From: SG-bin7 sp964498095
Lineage (GTDB): Bacteria > Bdellovibrionota > Bdellovibrionia > Bdellovibrionales > SG-bin7
DNA: 64,000 bases
Direction of reading: 5' to 3'
NCBI GenBank assembly: GCA_964498095.1
Contig: CAZCFY010000016.1
Location: 1-64,000 of the forward strand
Shown: one piece after another, positions 23,137 to 32,880 of the stretch
How positions within the stretch are numbered: the stretch's first letter is position 1
Layout: each line of letters begins with the position of its first letter
Translations under genes and position numbers: made by a program
Notes under the pieces: model-generated
Databases searched by the model: none
What the model was told of the DNA's origin: nothing
The model's input: only the letters and a program-made list of their open reading frames with translations

Positions 23137-24864
23137 CTACGTATTATTTATATTTCTGGCGTATTCAATAGTGGCTACCACGCCGCCATTTCCTTCGGCC
23201 ACTAAGGATCCGTTATTTGGAAGAGGCGCTTCGACGCGCAAAAGATGCGCGACCGTGGAAGTCGAGTGACCAATCGTGAGCTCTTGTTCAACTCCATCCA
23301 CTTTCGTGGGCGCCGCCACACCCCAACTACCGGGATAACTACCACCGTTAGGATACCAATCAGGAATTGTTAAGAGACAATTCCCAAGTACCATTGGTTT
23401 CGTAATGGCACCCGACAATACACTCGTAGTGTGAGCGGCCCAGCCATGATCCGAGCCCGTATGATCGTTACGGGCGGAGCGGCTAAATTCTCCACCAATT
23501 TGAATTACTGTTTCATTAAATAAATTTGCCGCTTTTAAAGTAGAAATAAATTCGTACAAGCACGCGGAAATCGCCGAAAATAGGAAGCTGTTACCGATTA
23601 ACGAAGTAAATGATCCACATTGATGCTCGTCAAAAGAAAGTTCGGCGTTTACATTTCCCGCGCCACCGGCAGCGGCTCCATTTTGAATGTTGATCGCGTT
23701 TTGCGCGCTTAAGCCCGTGACATAACCTATACCCATATTCACCGCTGAACTATAACCATTTACAATAAGGTATTCAGCGATCGCAAAATTTTCGGCAAGC
23801 CCCGGAACAACCGTGTTAGCATTTACAAGTTGGCGCATATCCGCACCCGCCCCTAAAAACATAGCGCCGTTATTGACGATGGACTGACGAATAATCCCAT
23901 TATTTGTCGGCAGACTGCCAAGAGCTACGGCCACGTCATTGACTCCGGCAATCTTCATTTGAGCGGCGCGAGAAATGAGATTTTGATATTTAGAATGTAA
24001 ACTCGAGTAAACGGAACTTAAGTCGCCAATTCCACGGCGCAGTAAATTCACGGCTTCACTTCTCATCGCATATAAGTTTTCGGCGCCAGGAAGCGCAATT
24101 TTTGCTTGATTCGCCAGATCGTTCATCGCGGTATTTATTACCGCGTCCATCGAAGGAATTTCGTTACCGATGCCATCAGCATTTTGTTTAAACGGAGAAA
24201 GCAGCCGGCCAATAGGATCGTTAAAGTTGTCAACAACGGATTGCGCAATCGCTTTTGACGATAAATAACTGTCGGTGTATCCCCCCGGTAATCCAACAGC
24301 GGGAACTGCTGCCCTTGAACGATCGGCGACCGCACCATTTAGACTTACATGTGAGTTTACAGGACGAAGCTGTTTAAAATTATTGTTCGTATGTCCGTCG
24401 GATGGCATCTTCACGCCGCGGATCATAAGCATATTATCTAAAAGATTTGCCATCGGGACGACGCCACCATTTGAAGTTGGAATATTTGAGGACCACAAGT
24501 GCGGCATATTTAAAGTTACGCCACCGCGAGTGACCGCGACGGTTCCGTATTCAGCCTCCGTTGAACTGCGAAAGCGAGTTTTAACATGCGCATTGGGCAC
24601 CAACGCTTCTGCGGCGTAAGGAGTGAGCGGCATGTCCCATACCCAGCGCGGTGAGCCGCCGTTTAAATTTAAAAATACATAGTTGCGCGCTGGAGCACTA
24701 ATGTTTGCCGCCTGCGCTTGCGATTTAGCCAAAATACCATCGACCATGCTGGAAATTAAAACTTGCAAGGGGTTTGCGGCTAAATGAGCTAAAGAAGCCG
24801 AGCCCATCATACCTAAAAACTGACGGCGGGTGGGACGCGCTAAATTTTGTTTCTTCTTTTTCAT
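23137..24864 (-). CDS. Tat-exported DUF1501/DUF1552-like protein
   Basis: 575 aa with a twin-arginine signal: TRRQFLGMMGSASLAHLA near 12-29. Tat export implies folding, often with a cofactor, before export. The mature part contains SRSARNDHTGSDHGWAAHTTS, here cited by its core SARNDHTGSDHGW near 465-480, a motif shared with DUF1501/sulfatase-like exported proteins found beside planctomycete-type cytochromes. No known catalytic function. It sits eight bases after the exported CxxCH protein gene and ten before the lipoprotein gene. Same kind of protein is encoded at 29704 and 41419. Confidence 0.75.
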   Translation of the reverse strand: MKKKKQNLARPTRRQFLGMMGSASLAHLAANPLQVLISSMVDGILAKSQAQAANISAPARNYVFLNLNGGSPRWVWDMPLTPYAAEALVPNAHVKTRFRSSTEAEYGTVAVTRGGVTLNMPHLWSSNIPTSNGGVVPMANLLDNMLMIRGVKMPSDGHTNNNFKQLRPVNSHVSLNGAVADRSRAAVPAVGLPGGYTDSYLSSKAIAQSVVDNFNDPIGRLLSPFKQNADGIGNEIPSMDAVINTAMNDLANQAKIALPGAENLYAMRSEAVNLLRRGIGDLSSVYSSLHSKYQNLISRAAQMKIAGVNDVAVALGSLPTNNGIIRQSIVNNGAMFLGAGADMRQLVNANTVVPGLAENFAIAEYLIVNGYSSAVNMGIGYVTGLSAQNAINIQNGAAAGGAGNVNAELSFDEHQCGSFTSLIGNSFLFSAISACLYEFISTLKAANLFNETVIQIGGEFSRSARNDHTGSDHGWAAHTTSVLSGAITKPMVLGNCLLTIPDWYPNGGSYPGSWGVAAPTKVDGVEQELTIGHSTSTVAHLLRVEAPLPNNGSLVAEGNGGVVATIEYARNINNT

Positions 24865-24872
24865 GCTCTCCC

Positions 24873-26318
24873 CTACCTCATCGCCGCTTTTTTATAAAGA
24901 TCACTGCTGATAATAGCGCGAATTAAAGAACGTAAGCTCTGACTGGATTTTAAATCTTGACCGAGTTTAATAACTAAATCGCGGTAAACTTTTTCGCCGG
25001 CTGAGATGGGAACATTGGCGGGGTCACCTTGATCCTGTAAATTTACGCGAATCCCCGTGAAGTGACGAAAATACCGAGAAGCCGCACAGACATAAAGATC
25101 ATTGCTACCAGCCAGCGCGGTACCTAATTCCGTAAAAGAATTTACGGGGGTGTTAACAAGTGTTCCGTCGTAAGATCTAAACAAAAGATTTCCGCGTGTG
25201 GGACGCTGGAAGAAGTTTTCATCAAGATCCACTGGGCCCGTTTCTGGCCCCTGTGTCGTCGGCCAAACCCGAATATGAACCGTACCCATATAAAGGATGT
25301 AGTAATTTTGTGCGTACGAAAGATTGCGCACAACTCCCGCTAAAGGATCCATCGTGGCATGACAACTCATGCATGTTCCCGCTTTACGAAACGACGGCGT
25401 TAAAGGCGTGGAAGTATTTTGCACGTAAGGAGCCGCATCAGAAACGCGTATCGCCGGCAAATCCCGGCAAAGAATATCCTTCATTACTGATTGTGACCAG
25501 CGGCGGTTCATAACCAAACCACCGTCGCTGGCATTTTCATTAGCCCGCCCTAAATTTAAAAGTAAATACGAAGGTGTTCCAATTATACCAGCCCCGCGCG
25601 ATTCATTAACGCGGATCGGGCCCGGTGAATTATAATACCGTGATCCCACCTGCGAACCTGACACCGAATTCGTCGTGAGATTTTGCTTGGCAGAATTTAG
25701 CGTCATTCGTCGCACGCCCAAAAGTTGACCCGTTTGCACCAGAGGAGCGTTAAAATCAATAATTGTACTGCTACCGGCGACACTGGAAGAATTTTGCTTT
25801 AATCTCTTATCGGCCGGCGCGTTTTGATTATAGAGAGATGGTCCATTGGAGCGCAAAGCCTCCATTGCTGAGTTACCAGTAACGATTTCCGAAAACTTTA
25901 GTCCGTCAGTGAGAAGCACGCGTGTAACATGAAGACCCGGCTCGGTTTCGTCATGGACATAAGGCTGACCGTTAAAGTCTTCTAAGTAAGGAATCGCGCG
26001 CATGATATTATCGTTTGGAAACCAACTGCGATGAAAGTCATTCATCGTTAATAAGACGTCACGCGCTTCGGCGGTATCACTAACCAAATTTCCTTCGGCA
26101 CCACCGGACGCGTTTAGCTTCGCGCCGTCAAGTACCCGCATGCAGGCATCAACCGCAGTCAGAGTTCCAGCTTTTACTTGTGCTTTTAATGCATGATTTA
26201 AGGGAAGCGATTTTTGCGTAATATGACTGTAGCAGCGGGCAAATAAAGCGACTTCTGTTAGATTTTGGGCCTGTACCTGCAAAGCAAAAGAAAATAAAAA
26301 GTAGCTTAGAAGTCCCAC
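24873..26318 (-). CDS. Exported protein with DUF1588-like haem motif
   Basis: 481 aa starting at GTG 26316-26318 after GGGGGGA, with a signal peptide (cleavage after LQVQA). One CxxCH occurs in RKAGTCMSCHATMDPLAG near 305-322: the haem motif followed by MDP, typical of the DUF1588-type segment. The C-terminal ~90 residues (CAASRYFRHFTGIRV ... LIRAIISSDLYKKAA) resemble DUF1585. The usual DUF1587 and DUF1592 parts are not obvious, so this is a reduced or divergent version. First gene of the three-gene set and presumably the electron-transfer or assembly partner of the Tat-exported protein. Confidence 0.75.
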   Translation of the reverse strand: MGLLSYFLFSFALQVQAQNLTEVALFARCYSHITQKSLPLNHALKAQVKAGTLTAVDACMRVLDGAKLNASGGAEGNLVSDTAEARDVLLTMNDFHRSWFPNDNIMRAIPYLEDFNGQPYVHDETEPGLHVTRVLLTDGLKFSEIVTGNSAMEALRSNGPSLYNQNAPADKRLKQNSSSVAGSSTIIDFNAPLVQTGQLLGVRRMTLNSAKQNLTTNSVSGSQVGSRYYNSPGPIRVNESRGAGIIGTPSYLLLNLGRANENASDGGLVMNRRWSQSVMKDILCRDLPAIRVSDAAPYVQNTSTPLTPSFRKAGTCMSCHATMDPLAGVVRNLSYAQNYYILYMGTVHIRVWPTTQGPETGPVDLDENFFQRPTRGNLLFRSYDGTLVNTPVNSFTELGTALAGSNDLYVCAASRYFRHFTGIRVNLQDQGDPANVPISAGEKVYRDLVIKLGQDLKSSQSLRSLIRAIISSDLYKKAAMR

Positions 26319-26387
26319 GATTCCCCCCGTGTATCTAATATTATCGGTGAGCCGTGATAAAAAGGTCTATATTTTGGCGCATGATTC

Positions 26388-27878
26388 TCAATTTGAGACA
26401 TCCTTTTTGAGACGGTATTTGACTTCCTGACCAAACTTTTCGCGCGTCAGCTTATTATTGGCGAGTAGGTCATTTATTTTTCGGTAAGTCGTACGCAATG
26501 GCACCTTTAATATTTCACTTAGTTCCTTGGCAGAATAAAGCTGATCCTGCGCCATAAGGTTTTCGAGTTCGGATTTAATTCCAATGTCACCGGTATCATC
26601 ATAAGTCAGCCGCACTCTTAAAATATAGGGTTTTTCAAAATATAACCGGTACCCGTCATTTTTAAATCTCACCTGCATGGGGATATTGTTTTCTTTAAAC
26701 CATGTTTGTAGTTTATCGACAGCCGAAAATGCCCGCTTGTAACTTGTTACGGGGTTATAATGCTCGTCGGGAAAAATATAAGATGACAAAGTCTCCAATT
26801 TAAAATTGATGTAGAAGTCTGACGCCAGCGTTTGCAGGAGACGATGCGTGCGCTGTCCGCGCTTTAACTCGCCCCCGCTAGCGAGATCTTTGCCGATCTT
26901 AGCGTCCAGAATTTGATTTTCTTTGGCCGATTTATCCGTGGCATTCCAGTCGTAAAACTCAGGAATTTCTACTTTCTCGCCAAAGTGACTTATCATAGAA
27001 TCGCGGTACGCCGGAAATGGTGTACCAAAATAAACCTTCAAAAATAATTCTTTATTTTGTTCGATGACCGAGCGGTAAAAGTCGCATTGGCGCACAAGCG
27101 ACCAGCGGCCTAAACTGACCGATTTCTTGCGTAACTCCTGAAAGGCTTTAACGGCGCCGGGTTTTTGTGGGTTCATGGCAAATTCACAATTCACTTTCCA
27201 AAAGTACGCCGTAAGCTGATAATGGTTGGCAAAAGTTTTCAAAAGTTTTTGCGAGGAATCCAAAAACCGCAACGCTTCTTTGTATTGCCCGCGCGAATAC
27301 AAAAGCTGAGCGCGTAACTGAAAAATATTGGCCTGGACGAGCACAAATTCGGATTTATTTATCTCTGATTCTATTTTTTTTAAATGATTTTCGGCTTCCT
27401 CAAATTGATCAGTTTCCAAATAAGCCTGCACAAGATTACTTTCACCCACCAGACGCTGGTAAGGAGTAATTTCCTTAGATTCCAAATATTGAATGAGATG
27501 TTCAATGGCTTTCTTGTACTCCCATTTTGCAAACAACGTTATGGCATAATAAAAATGCGCCTCGGCGGCTTTTGAGAAATCAAAATTTTCAAAAATCCGG
27601 TTAGCTTCGCGGTAGGCGCCGATTTGCTGCAACGTCAGCGCATAGTGGGCTTCGATTTTTGGCGATGGGATTTGCGTTTGGTTATAAATGTGCGGATAAA
27701 GCAATTTACTGTTTTCTTTGAACATCCCCGTGCGGATAAGAAGATCAGAAAGGCGGGTCACTAAGCGCTCAGGAGTTTTTGAAATCGCAATTTTGTCCAA
27801 ACGCTTCTTGGCCGCAGGATAATCTCCTAACTTAATGGATTGATCTATTTTTTCTAGAACTTCGTCACTAACAGCCAT
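26388..27878 (-). CDS. TPR protein with C-terminal winged-helix DNA-binding domain
   Basis: 496 aa, cytoplasmic (no signal). Residues ~15-290 are TPR-like helical repeats (for example EAHFYYAITLFAKWEYKKAI, AQLLYSRGQYKEALRFLD). The C terminus (~435-496) is a helix-turn-helix: LYSAKELSEILKVPLRTTYR followed by KINDLLANNKLTRE, as in DeoR- or MarR-like winged helices. Together this suggests a transcription regulator with a protein- or peptide-sensing repeat domain. It stands between the two haem/Tat gene sets, upstream of one and divergent from the other, so it probably controls one or both. Confidence 0.7.
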   Translation of the reverse strand: MAVSDEVLEKIDQSIKLGDYPAAKKRLDKIAISKTPERLVTRLSDLLIRTGMFKENSKLLYPHIYNQTQIPSPKIEAHYALTLQQIGAYREANRIFENFDFSKAAEAHFYYAITLFAKWEYKKAIEHLIQYLESKEITPYQRLVGESNLVQAYLETDQFEEAENHLKKIESEINKSEFVLVQANIFQLRAQLLYSRGQYKEALRFLDSSQKLLKTFANHYQLTAYFWKVNCEFAMNPQKPGAVKAFQELRKKSVSLGRWSLVRQCDFYRSVIEQNKELFLKVYFGTPFPAYRDSMISHFGEKVEIPEFYDWNATDKSAKENQILDAKIGKDLASGGELKRGQRTHRLLQTLASDFYINFKLETLSSYIFPDEHYNPVTSYKRAFSAVDKLQTWFKENNIPMQVRFKNDGYRLYFEKPYILRVRLTYDDTGDIGIKSELENLMAQDQLYSAKELSEILKVPLRTTYRKINDLLANNKLTREKFGQEVKYRLKKDVSN

Positions 27879-27908
27879 GTTCTACCATTGAATCATATTG
27901 AGACGATA

Positions 27909-27985
27909 CTTGCCAAAAAAAGGATAAAAATCTCCACCTGGCGCGCAAGTATCTATTATGACTTAGGTCCAGCGCACTTGCCAAA
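27909..27985. promoter_or_regulatory. CTTGCCAAA repeats in the divergent promoter region
   Basis: CTTGCCAAA occurs at 27909-27917 and 27977-27985, 68 bp apart, in the 159-bp gap between the TPR-HTH gene and the haem lipoprotein gene. A third, with similar flanks (ATACTTGCCAAAA then GGGA), is at 31217-31225 after the DUF1552 gene. They may be binding sites for the adjacent regulator. Confidence 0.4.
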
Positions 27986-28037
27986 TCGGAGATATAAAAA
28001 GATGAACCCAACGCGACAATAAAGTTGGGGGAATCAA

Positions 28038-29684
28038 ATGGAAAGAAAATGGACTTATCTACTTCTGTTATTAGTCTCTATTTCCTATAGCAACTGTACG
28101 GCATTTAAGAGCGCAAATTTAAAGAATCCCTTAGATATGGACGGCGCTTTCTCTGGCTCTTCCTCGAATCCCTCATTAATGTGTACGGAATCAATAATTG
28201 AACATTCCACACTAAGAAAACTAAGTAACAGTGAATTATCAAATTCCATCAACGACCTTTTGGGTACAAATATTAATTTATTAGGCCAGCTACCACCCGA
28301 TGCCGCCAGCGCCGATGGCTTTACAAACAACGGGGACTTTTTAAAAACCACAATCGACTACGCAACTCAATTGATGCCCATTTTAGAATCGACTCTAGCC
28401 GCGGCTCAAGCGGCTAACAGTAAAGCGTTTGCTTGTGCCGCAACAAAAGACGCCGCGTGCGCTCAAAGCCTGATCTCTTCTTTTACTAACCGCGCGTACC
28501 GTAAAAAATTAACGACCACGGAACTAGCACCAATAATAAACCTCTTCACGACGGTAAAAGCTTCTGGCGCCAGTTTCGAAGAGTCACTTAGCGCCGCTTA
28601 TGAAAGCGTGCTTTTATCGCCTAATTTTCTATTTCGCTTAGCTGGCCAGGGCAGTATGGCGGTTGACGGCATATTATCACTATCTAGTTTTGAGATTGTT
28701 TCGCGGCTTTCTTACTTTCTCTGGAATTCGCTCCCTGATGATCAGCTATTAGATGTCGCTAACCGCAACTCCATTTTTACGGAAAGCGTTCTGCGCGCCG
28801 AGATTGACCGCATGTTAAAAGACCCTAAAGCCAAACGCTTTACCGAAATGTTCGTTGGCCAATGGCTGGGGATAGACAAAGTATTATCGCCAAATCTAGT
28901 TAGCCGCACTGGCATTACCGATCAGCTTCGCCAAGACATGGTGGCTGAATCTAAAGCCTTCTTTAACTACATTCTCTTACAAAATCGCAGCGTGGAAGAG
29001 GTAATCTCGGGAGAATACACATTCCTAAACGACCGCTTAGCCGCCCATTACGGAATTCCAAATGTTACGGGTGCAAATTTGCGGTTAGTTGACTTAAAAG
29101 GAACCGGCCGCCGCGGTATCCTGACTCAAGGAGCATTTCTAACTTTAGTGGCAAAGCCGACCGAAACAAATCCGATTGGCCGCGGCAACAAAATTTTACA
29201 GCTTGTAACCTGCAATCCGCCGCCACCATTTGACGGTGGCGCCACAGTAACGGAATTAGCCCCGACCTCGGACCCGAATCTAACTATTCGTGAACGGATG
29301 GAGGTTCATCGGGCAAATCCAAAATGCGCAAGTTGCCACACGGAAATGGATCCCATCGGATTAGGTCTAGAAGGCTTTGATTTCTTGGGCCGCGCCCGCA
29401 CGACTTATGATACAGGCCGCACTATAGCCACTGCGGGAGTTATAAGAAATATACCTTTTAATAATTCTTCTGAGCTTTTTGATATATTAAACACTCAACC
29501 TGATTATAAGCGCTGTATTTCGAAAAACATCATGGTCTATGCTATTGGACGCACGGCTACGATGAATGATTCGTGTGTATTACAGCAAATTGGCAATCTC
29601 GCTGTTCAAAAAGATAAGACTTTTACCGATTTAGTAATGTCCATCGTAATGAGCCAGCAATTTCGCTTTAACAGTTATAATTAA
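28038..29684 (+). CDS. Haem lipoprotein with DUF1587-DUF1595-DUF1592-DUF1588-DUF1585 layout
   Basis: 548 aa. Lipoprotein signal with Cys20 (ISYSNC). The planctomycete-type cytochrome domains appear in the standard order: LRKLSNSELSNSINDLLG near 58-75 (DUF1587), SFTNRAYRKKLT near 150 (DUF1595), FEIVSRLSYFLWNSLPDDQL near 217-236 (DUF1592), RGILTQGAFLTLVAKPTETN near 355-374 with CASCHTEMDPIG near 430 (DUF1588, haem), and a C-terminal DUF1585. The biochemical role of this family is not known. AGTTGGGGGA-like sequence precedes the ATG. The DUF1552 partner starts 19 bp downstream. Confidence 0.88.
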   Translation: MERKWTYLLLLLVSISYSNCTAFKSANLKNPLDMDGAFSGSSSNPSLMCTESIIEHSTLRKLSNSELSNSINDLLGTNINLLGQLPPDAASADGFTNNGDFLKTTIDYATQLMPILESTLAAAQAANSKAFACAATKDAACAQSLISSFTNRAYRKKLTTTELAPIINLFTTVKASGASFEESLSAAYESVLLSPNFLFRLAGQGSMAVDGILSLSSFEIVSRLSYFLWNSLPDDQLLDVANRNSIFTESVLRAEIDRMLKDPKAKRFTEMFVGQWLGIDKVLSPNLVSRTGITDQLRQDMVAESKAFFNYILLQNRSVEEVISGEYTFLNDRLAAHYGIPNVTGANLRLVDLKGTGRRGILTQGAFLTLVAKPTETNPIGRGNKILQLVTCNPPPPFDGGATVTELAPTSDPNLTIRERMEVHRANPKCASCHTEMDPIGLGLEGFDFLGRARTTYDTGRTIATAGVIRNIPFNNSSELFDILNTQPDYKRCISKNIMVYAIGRTATMNDSCVLQQIGNLAVQKDKTFTDLVMSIVMSQQFRFNSYN

Positions 29685-29703
29685 GGATCCCTGGGGGGAA
29701 GAC

Positions 29704-31146
29704 ATGAGCCACCAACCAATGAATCGAAGAACTTTTTTACGCGGGACTGGCGTCTGTATTGCGCTCCCTTTTTTGGAAGCCATGTTACCCATCCGCGCCT
29801 CCGCAGCTGTTGCGGGTGCACCGCAAAGATTTGTGGGTATGATGTTTCCTAACGGCTGTATTATTACGCCAACAGAAAATAATTGGGAATGTAGCGGCTC
29901 CGGCTCTAACTATACATTCGCGACTGCACTGCAACCCTTGGCACCTTATAAGAACTATGTCTCGCCAATAATTAATCTTACCAACGGCGCCTACAAACAA
30001 TTATATGCCATGGAGGCTGGGCAATCTCATTGGTACGCGTCTCCCAGTTATCTCACCGGTCAGCCAATTGCCTGGAAGCAAAGATTTACCGGCGTAAAAC
30101 TTATGAATCCCGGCGCCAGTGTTGATCAGTTAATCGCGCAGATTTCACCCACTCAAATAAAGTCACTCGTCATGGGAGTCGAACAAGCCAACGGTGCCTA
30201 TAACGATCCATTTTTTGGTAGTGACCACATTGCCACAGAAATTTCTTACGCCTCACAAACAGTAATGCCCGACCGTCTCGACAGCTCCGCAAAAGTTTTT
30301 AATGCCTTGTTTAGCTCCGGCGGTGGCAACCTACCAACTTCTCCCACCACTCCGTCAAATATGCTGTCTTCGCGCCGAAAAAGTATTATCGATGTGGTTA
30401 AAGGGGACATCGACAGCTTACTAAAAAAATTAGGCACGCGTGACAAAGTTAAAATGGATGAGTTTCTCACTTCTGTCTCAACTTTAGAAAAGAAAGTTCA
30501 AGCGGATTTATCTTCGACGACACCGCCTCCCGCCACCGGCGGCGGTAGCTGCAAACCCGCGGACGGCTCTATCTATACAAATGATAGTAATCCCGCCAAC
30601 GGAAACCTTGGTCAGCGTTGCAAAAACATGTTGGATCTTTTAGTGATTGCGTTTCAATGTGATATGACTCGTGTCGGATCTTTTATGTTTGGTAACGAAA
30701 ATACCAACGTGTCTATGCGCTTGTATGACCCCACACTACCTGATTACAGCCATCATGGAGCTAGCCATTATCATACGGGCGGCGCTCTCGCTAAAGAATA
30801 TTTTAATCAATTTAATACCTGGCAGGCAAAACAGCTCGCCTACTTACTTGGAAAACTGCAAAATACTTCGGACGCCTACGGACCACTGATAGAAAACACA
30901 CTCGTAATGTTTGGTTCCGGCATGTCTGACGGCGAACATTTTACTTATAATTTTAACGGCCGCGTTTGTGAAAACTGGGATAAAATTCCGATGCTACTGG
31001 CGGGCCGCGGTGGCGGTCACCGCGCCGGTAACCTAGTCAATGCTAACTTTACAGATCACGCCAATATGATGGCGGCAATTACCCAAGCTTTCGGTGCTGG
31101 CTCAAAAGTGGGTAACAGTACCGGCATACTCCCCGGCCTTTTTTAA
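29704..31146 (+). CDS. Tat-exported DUF1552 protein
   Basis: 480 aa with a twin-arginine signal NRRTFLRGTGVCIALPFLEA near 8-27, followed by the DUF1552 opening FVGMMFPNGC. Conserved family segments include GVEQANGAY near 160 and the C-terminal FGSGMSDGEHFTYNF ... PMLLAGRGGG. DUF1552 is nearly always encoded directly after a DUF1592/1588 cytochrome, as here, and is presumed to be its exported functional partner. GGGGGAAG lies before the ATG. A CTTGCCAAA repeat and a strong terminator follow. Confidence 0.9.
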   Translation: MSHQPMNRRTFLRGTGVCIALPFLEAMLPIRASAAVAGAPQRFVGMMFPNGCIITPTENNWECSGSGSNYTFATALQPLAPYKNYVSPIINLTNGAYKQLYAMEAGQSHWYASPSYLTGQPIAWKQRFTGVKLMNPGASVDQLIAQISPTQIKSLVMGVEQANGAYNDPFFGSDHIATEISYASQTVMPDRLDSSAKVFNALFSSGGGNLPTSPTTPSNMLSSRRKSIIDVVKGDIDSLLKKLGTRDKVKMDEFLTSVSTLEKKVQADLSSTTPPPATGGGSCKPADGSIYTNDSNPANGNLGQRCKNMLDLLVIAFQCDMTRVGSFMFGNENTNVSMRLYDPTLPDYSHHGASHYHTGGALAKEYFNQFNTWQAKQLAYLLGKLQNTSDAYGPLIENTLVMFGSGMSDGEHFTYNFNGRVCENWDKIPMLLAGRGGGHRAGNLVNANFTDHANMMAAITQAFGAGSKVGNSTGILPGLF

Positions 31147-31352
31147 TTTTTAACTGTCTTATCCCGAGATGACATGGACGTTGTCTCCCTTATATTCGAT
31201 TTAAAGATAAAAAATACTTGCCAAAAGAGGGAATCGAAAATCCAAAAATCTAGATATTCTAATATCAGAGACAAGGACGGCAGATATCCTTCCCAAGAAT
31301 CTGCCACCCAACCTTGCTCTACCATCTTTCCTAGAACCCGAACTATCCTTTG
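31147..31352. other. Non-coding stretch after the DUF1552 gene
   Basis: About 205 bp with no gene supported on either strand. It contains the third CTTGCCAAA repeat and a pair of related GACAaGGACG-like segments of no obvious meaning. Confidence 0.6.
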
Positions 31353-31384
31353 CTCCCAGCTAGAAATAGCTGGGAGTTTTTTTT
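31353..31384 (+). terminator. Intrinsic terminator of the DUF1592-DUF1552 operon
   Basis: CTCCCAGCTA (31353-31362), GAAA loop, TAGCTGGGAG (31367-31376), then eight T. A perfect ten-pair stem with U-run; its T-run reaches the stop codon of the convergent psd gene. Confidence 0.93.
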
Positions 31385-32186
31385 AAAGTTTTTGCCCCAT
31401 GAGGACGTGGCCAGCCCTAATCTGAGCGACAGAAACCACGCCTGGCGCGTAAATCATTACGACCGTAGAACCCATATGAAAAGCGCCGAACGGATCTCCC
31501 GCTTTCATTAAGATGGGCGGCCTGTATTCACGGTTTACTAAACGGCTTCGTAGGGTGTTGGTCACCAAAGTCTTATCAAATTCCACTGTCATTTTACCGA
31601 CGTTAGTAGCTCCAACCATAACCAAGGCTGCGGGCCGCTTGTTTATTTCTAAGTGCGCCACCAAGCGTTCGTTGCGGGGAAAAAGATTAGAAATGTTTGT
31701 AACACTCCAAGAATTAACCGGCCATAATTGACCAGGGACATGCGTGCACGCATGCACTAACATGTCGGCGGGCGCGTGCACCCGGTGATAGTCGGCAGGA
31801 CATAAATAATAGGTAACGAAAGTTCCGCCTTCGAGCTGGCCAGCTAAGTCTTGCGATTTTAATAGGTCAATAAGCTTATAGTTAATCCCCTTAGCCTGAA
31901 TTAACGTTTGGTTTTCGACTTTGCCAAACTCCGTGATGGCGGCGTCGCAGGGATGGACAAGGCCTTCACCTATGGGACGGCTACCAGGTTTTAAAGCGCG
32001 GACGAAAAAATCACCTAAAGAACGGTACTGCGAAATTTCTTGCTCGGCTTCGGCAAGGTTAATATTGTACGTCGCTGCAAACCATTTAATGACGGCTGAA
32101 TTTAATGGAGGTGGCAAAGGCATGCCCGCTAGTTTGCCGAAGCCATAACTTAAATAATTTTTTGGTAAATAGCGCAAGATTTTCAA
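31383..32186 (-). CDS. psd: Phosphatidylserine decarboxylase proenzyme
   Basis: 267 aa. Psd decarboxylates phosphatidylserine to phosphatidylethanolamine at the inner membrane and forms a pyruvoyl group by self-cleavage. The Gly239-Ser240 cleavage pair is in FHMGSTVVM (commonly LGST), with Asp81 in HPCDAAITEFG and His134 in ADYHRVHAP as the Asp-His-Ser processing triad. The length is that of bacterial Psd (~280-320), a little short. It is alone, convergent with the DUF1552 operon; no pssA is nearby. Confidence 0.93.
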   Translation of the reverse strand: MKILRYLPKNYLSYGFGKLAGMPLPPPLNSAVIKWFAATYNINLAEAEQEISQYRSLGDFFVRALKPGSRPIGEGLVHPCDAAITEFGKVENQTLIQAKGINYKLIDLLKSQDLAGQLEGGTFVTYYLCPADYHRVHAPADMLVHACTHVPGQLWPVNSWSVTNISNLFPRNERLVAHLEINKRPAALVMVGATNVGKMTVEFDKTLVTNTLRSRLVNREYRPPILMKAGDPFGAFHMGSTVVMIYAPGVVSVAQIRAGHVLMGQKL

Positions 32187-32373
32187 GATTCTTAATTCCT
32201 AGTGCCTAGATTGGCGCATGCAATCTCCGCAGTCAATATTAGGTAACGGGCAATAATCCCGTAGAGTGGAGGTCAAAAGTCCTCTTGCAAGTCAAATCTA
32301 CAAAATAAAGGCGGATCTCTAGACTTCCAAAAATGCCGATGATAAATCCGTACCTAATTTCAAGGAGCTCAAC

Positions 32374-32880
32374 GTGAAATTATTTCTTGCCCTGATCACC
32401 CTCGTAAGTCTAAAAGCTGAAGCCCTTATTCTAAACTTGGATGCTGATATCCGCGTCAAACCAGGCACGCGCGGCTGCCGTATGGAAGAAAAGCTGCTGC
32501 AAACAGAGTTTCGCTATTATGAGGACCCTGATAACCGCTTTGCTGACTGGGTGGGAATAGTGCAAATTAAACCAAAAGTTCGGCGCCCCGAACTCATTCC
32601 GCCAGGTGGTTTTGATTTATCGCGCGCCAAAGACGTGATCTTTCCGGCGCAAGAACCGCCAAACTGCGAATTTAAGGCAACGATGGGGAAAATTTCTGGT
32701 CAAGAATCTGATGAAATTACTCTGCTCTTTCGCGGCAAAGGCTGTAAACCCATGATCGATATATTCGCAAATAATCAGTTTTCAGAACTGGGTATTGAGT
32801 GGTCGGCAATTTCCATTGGTGACGGCTCAAGCCGTCTCGACGGCCTGACTCTTACGATTTTTAATCCCTGCAAGGAATAA
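32374..32880 (+). CDS. Exported hypothetical protein
   Basis: 168 aa starting at GTG 32374 after AAGGAG, with a signal peptide (VKLFLALITLVSLKAEA). Four cysteines occur in the mature part (RGCRMEE, PNCEFK, GKGCKPM, FNPCKE), compatible with two disulfides. No family recognised. Its final 54 bases overlap the end of the convergent Lgt-like gene. The 187 bp upstream carry small hairpins (for example CGGG/CCCG and GAGG/CCTC) but nothing I can identify. Confidence 0.6.
   Translation: MKLFLALITLVSLKAEALILNLDADIRVKPGTRGCRMEEKLLQTEFRYYEDPDNRFADWVGIVQIKPKVRRPELIPPGGFDLSRAKDVIFPAQEPPNCEFKATMGKISGQESDEITLLFRGKGCKPMIDIFANNQFSELGIEWSAISIGDGSSRLDGLTLTIFNPCKE

Noticed and set aside
32230..32330. tRNA-like fold (CGGG-loop-CCCG and a GAGG/CCTC stem) upstream of the exported gene
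   Set aside because: The seven-base loop lacks T at position 33, no TTCRANNC arm is present and no acceptor stem forms.
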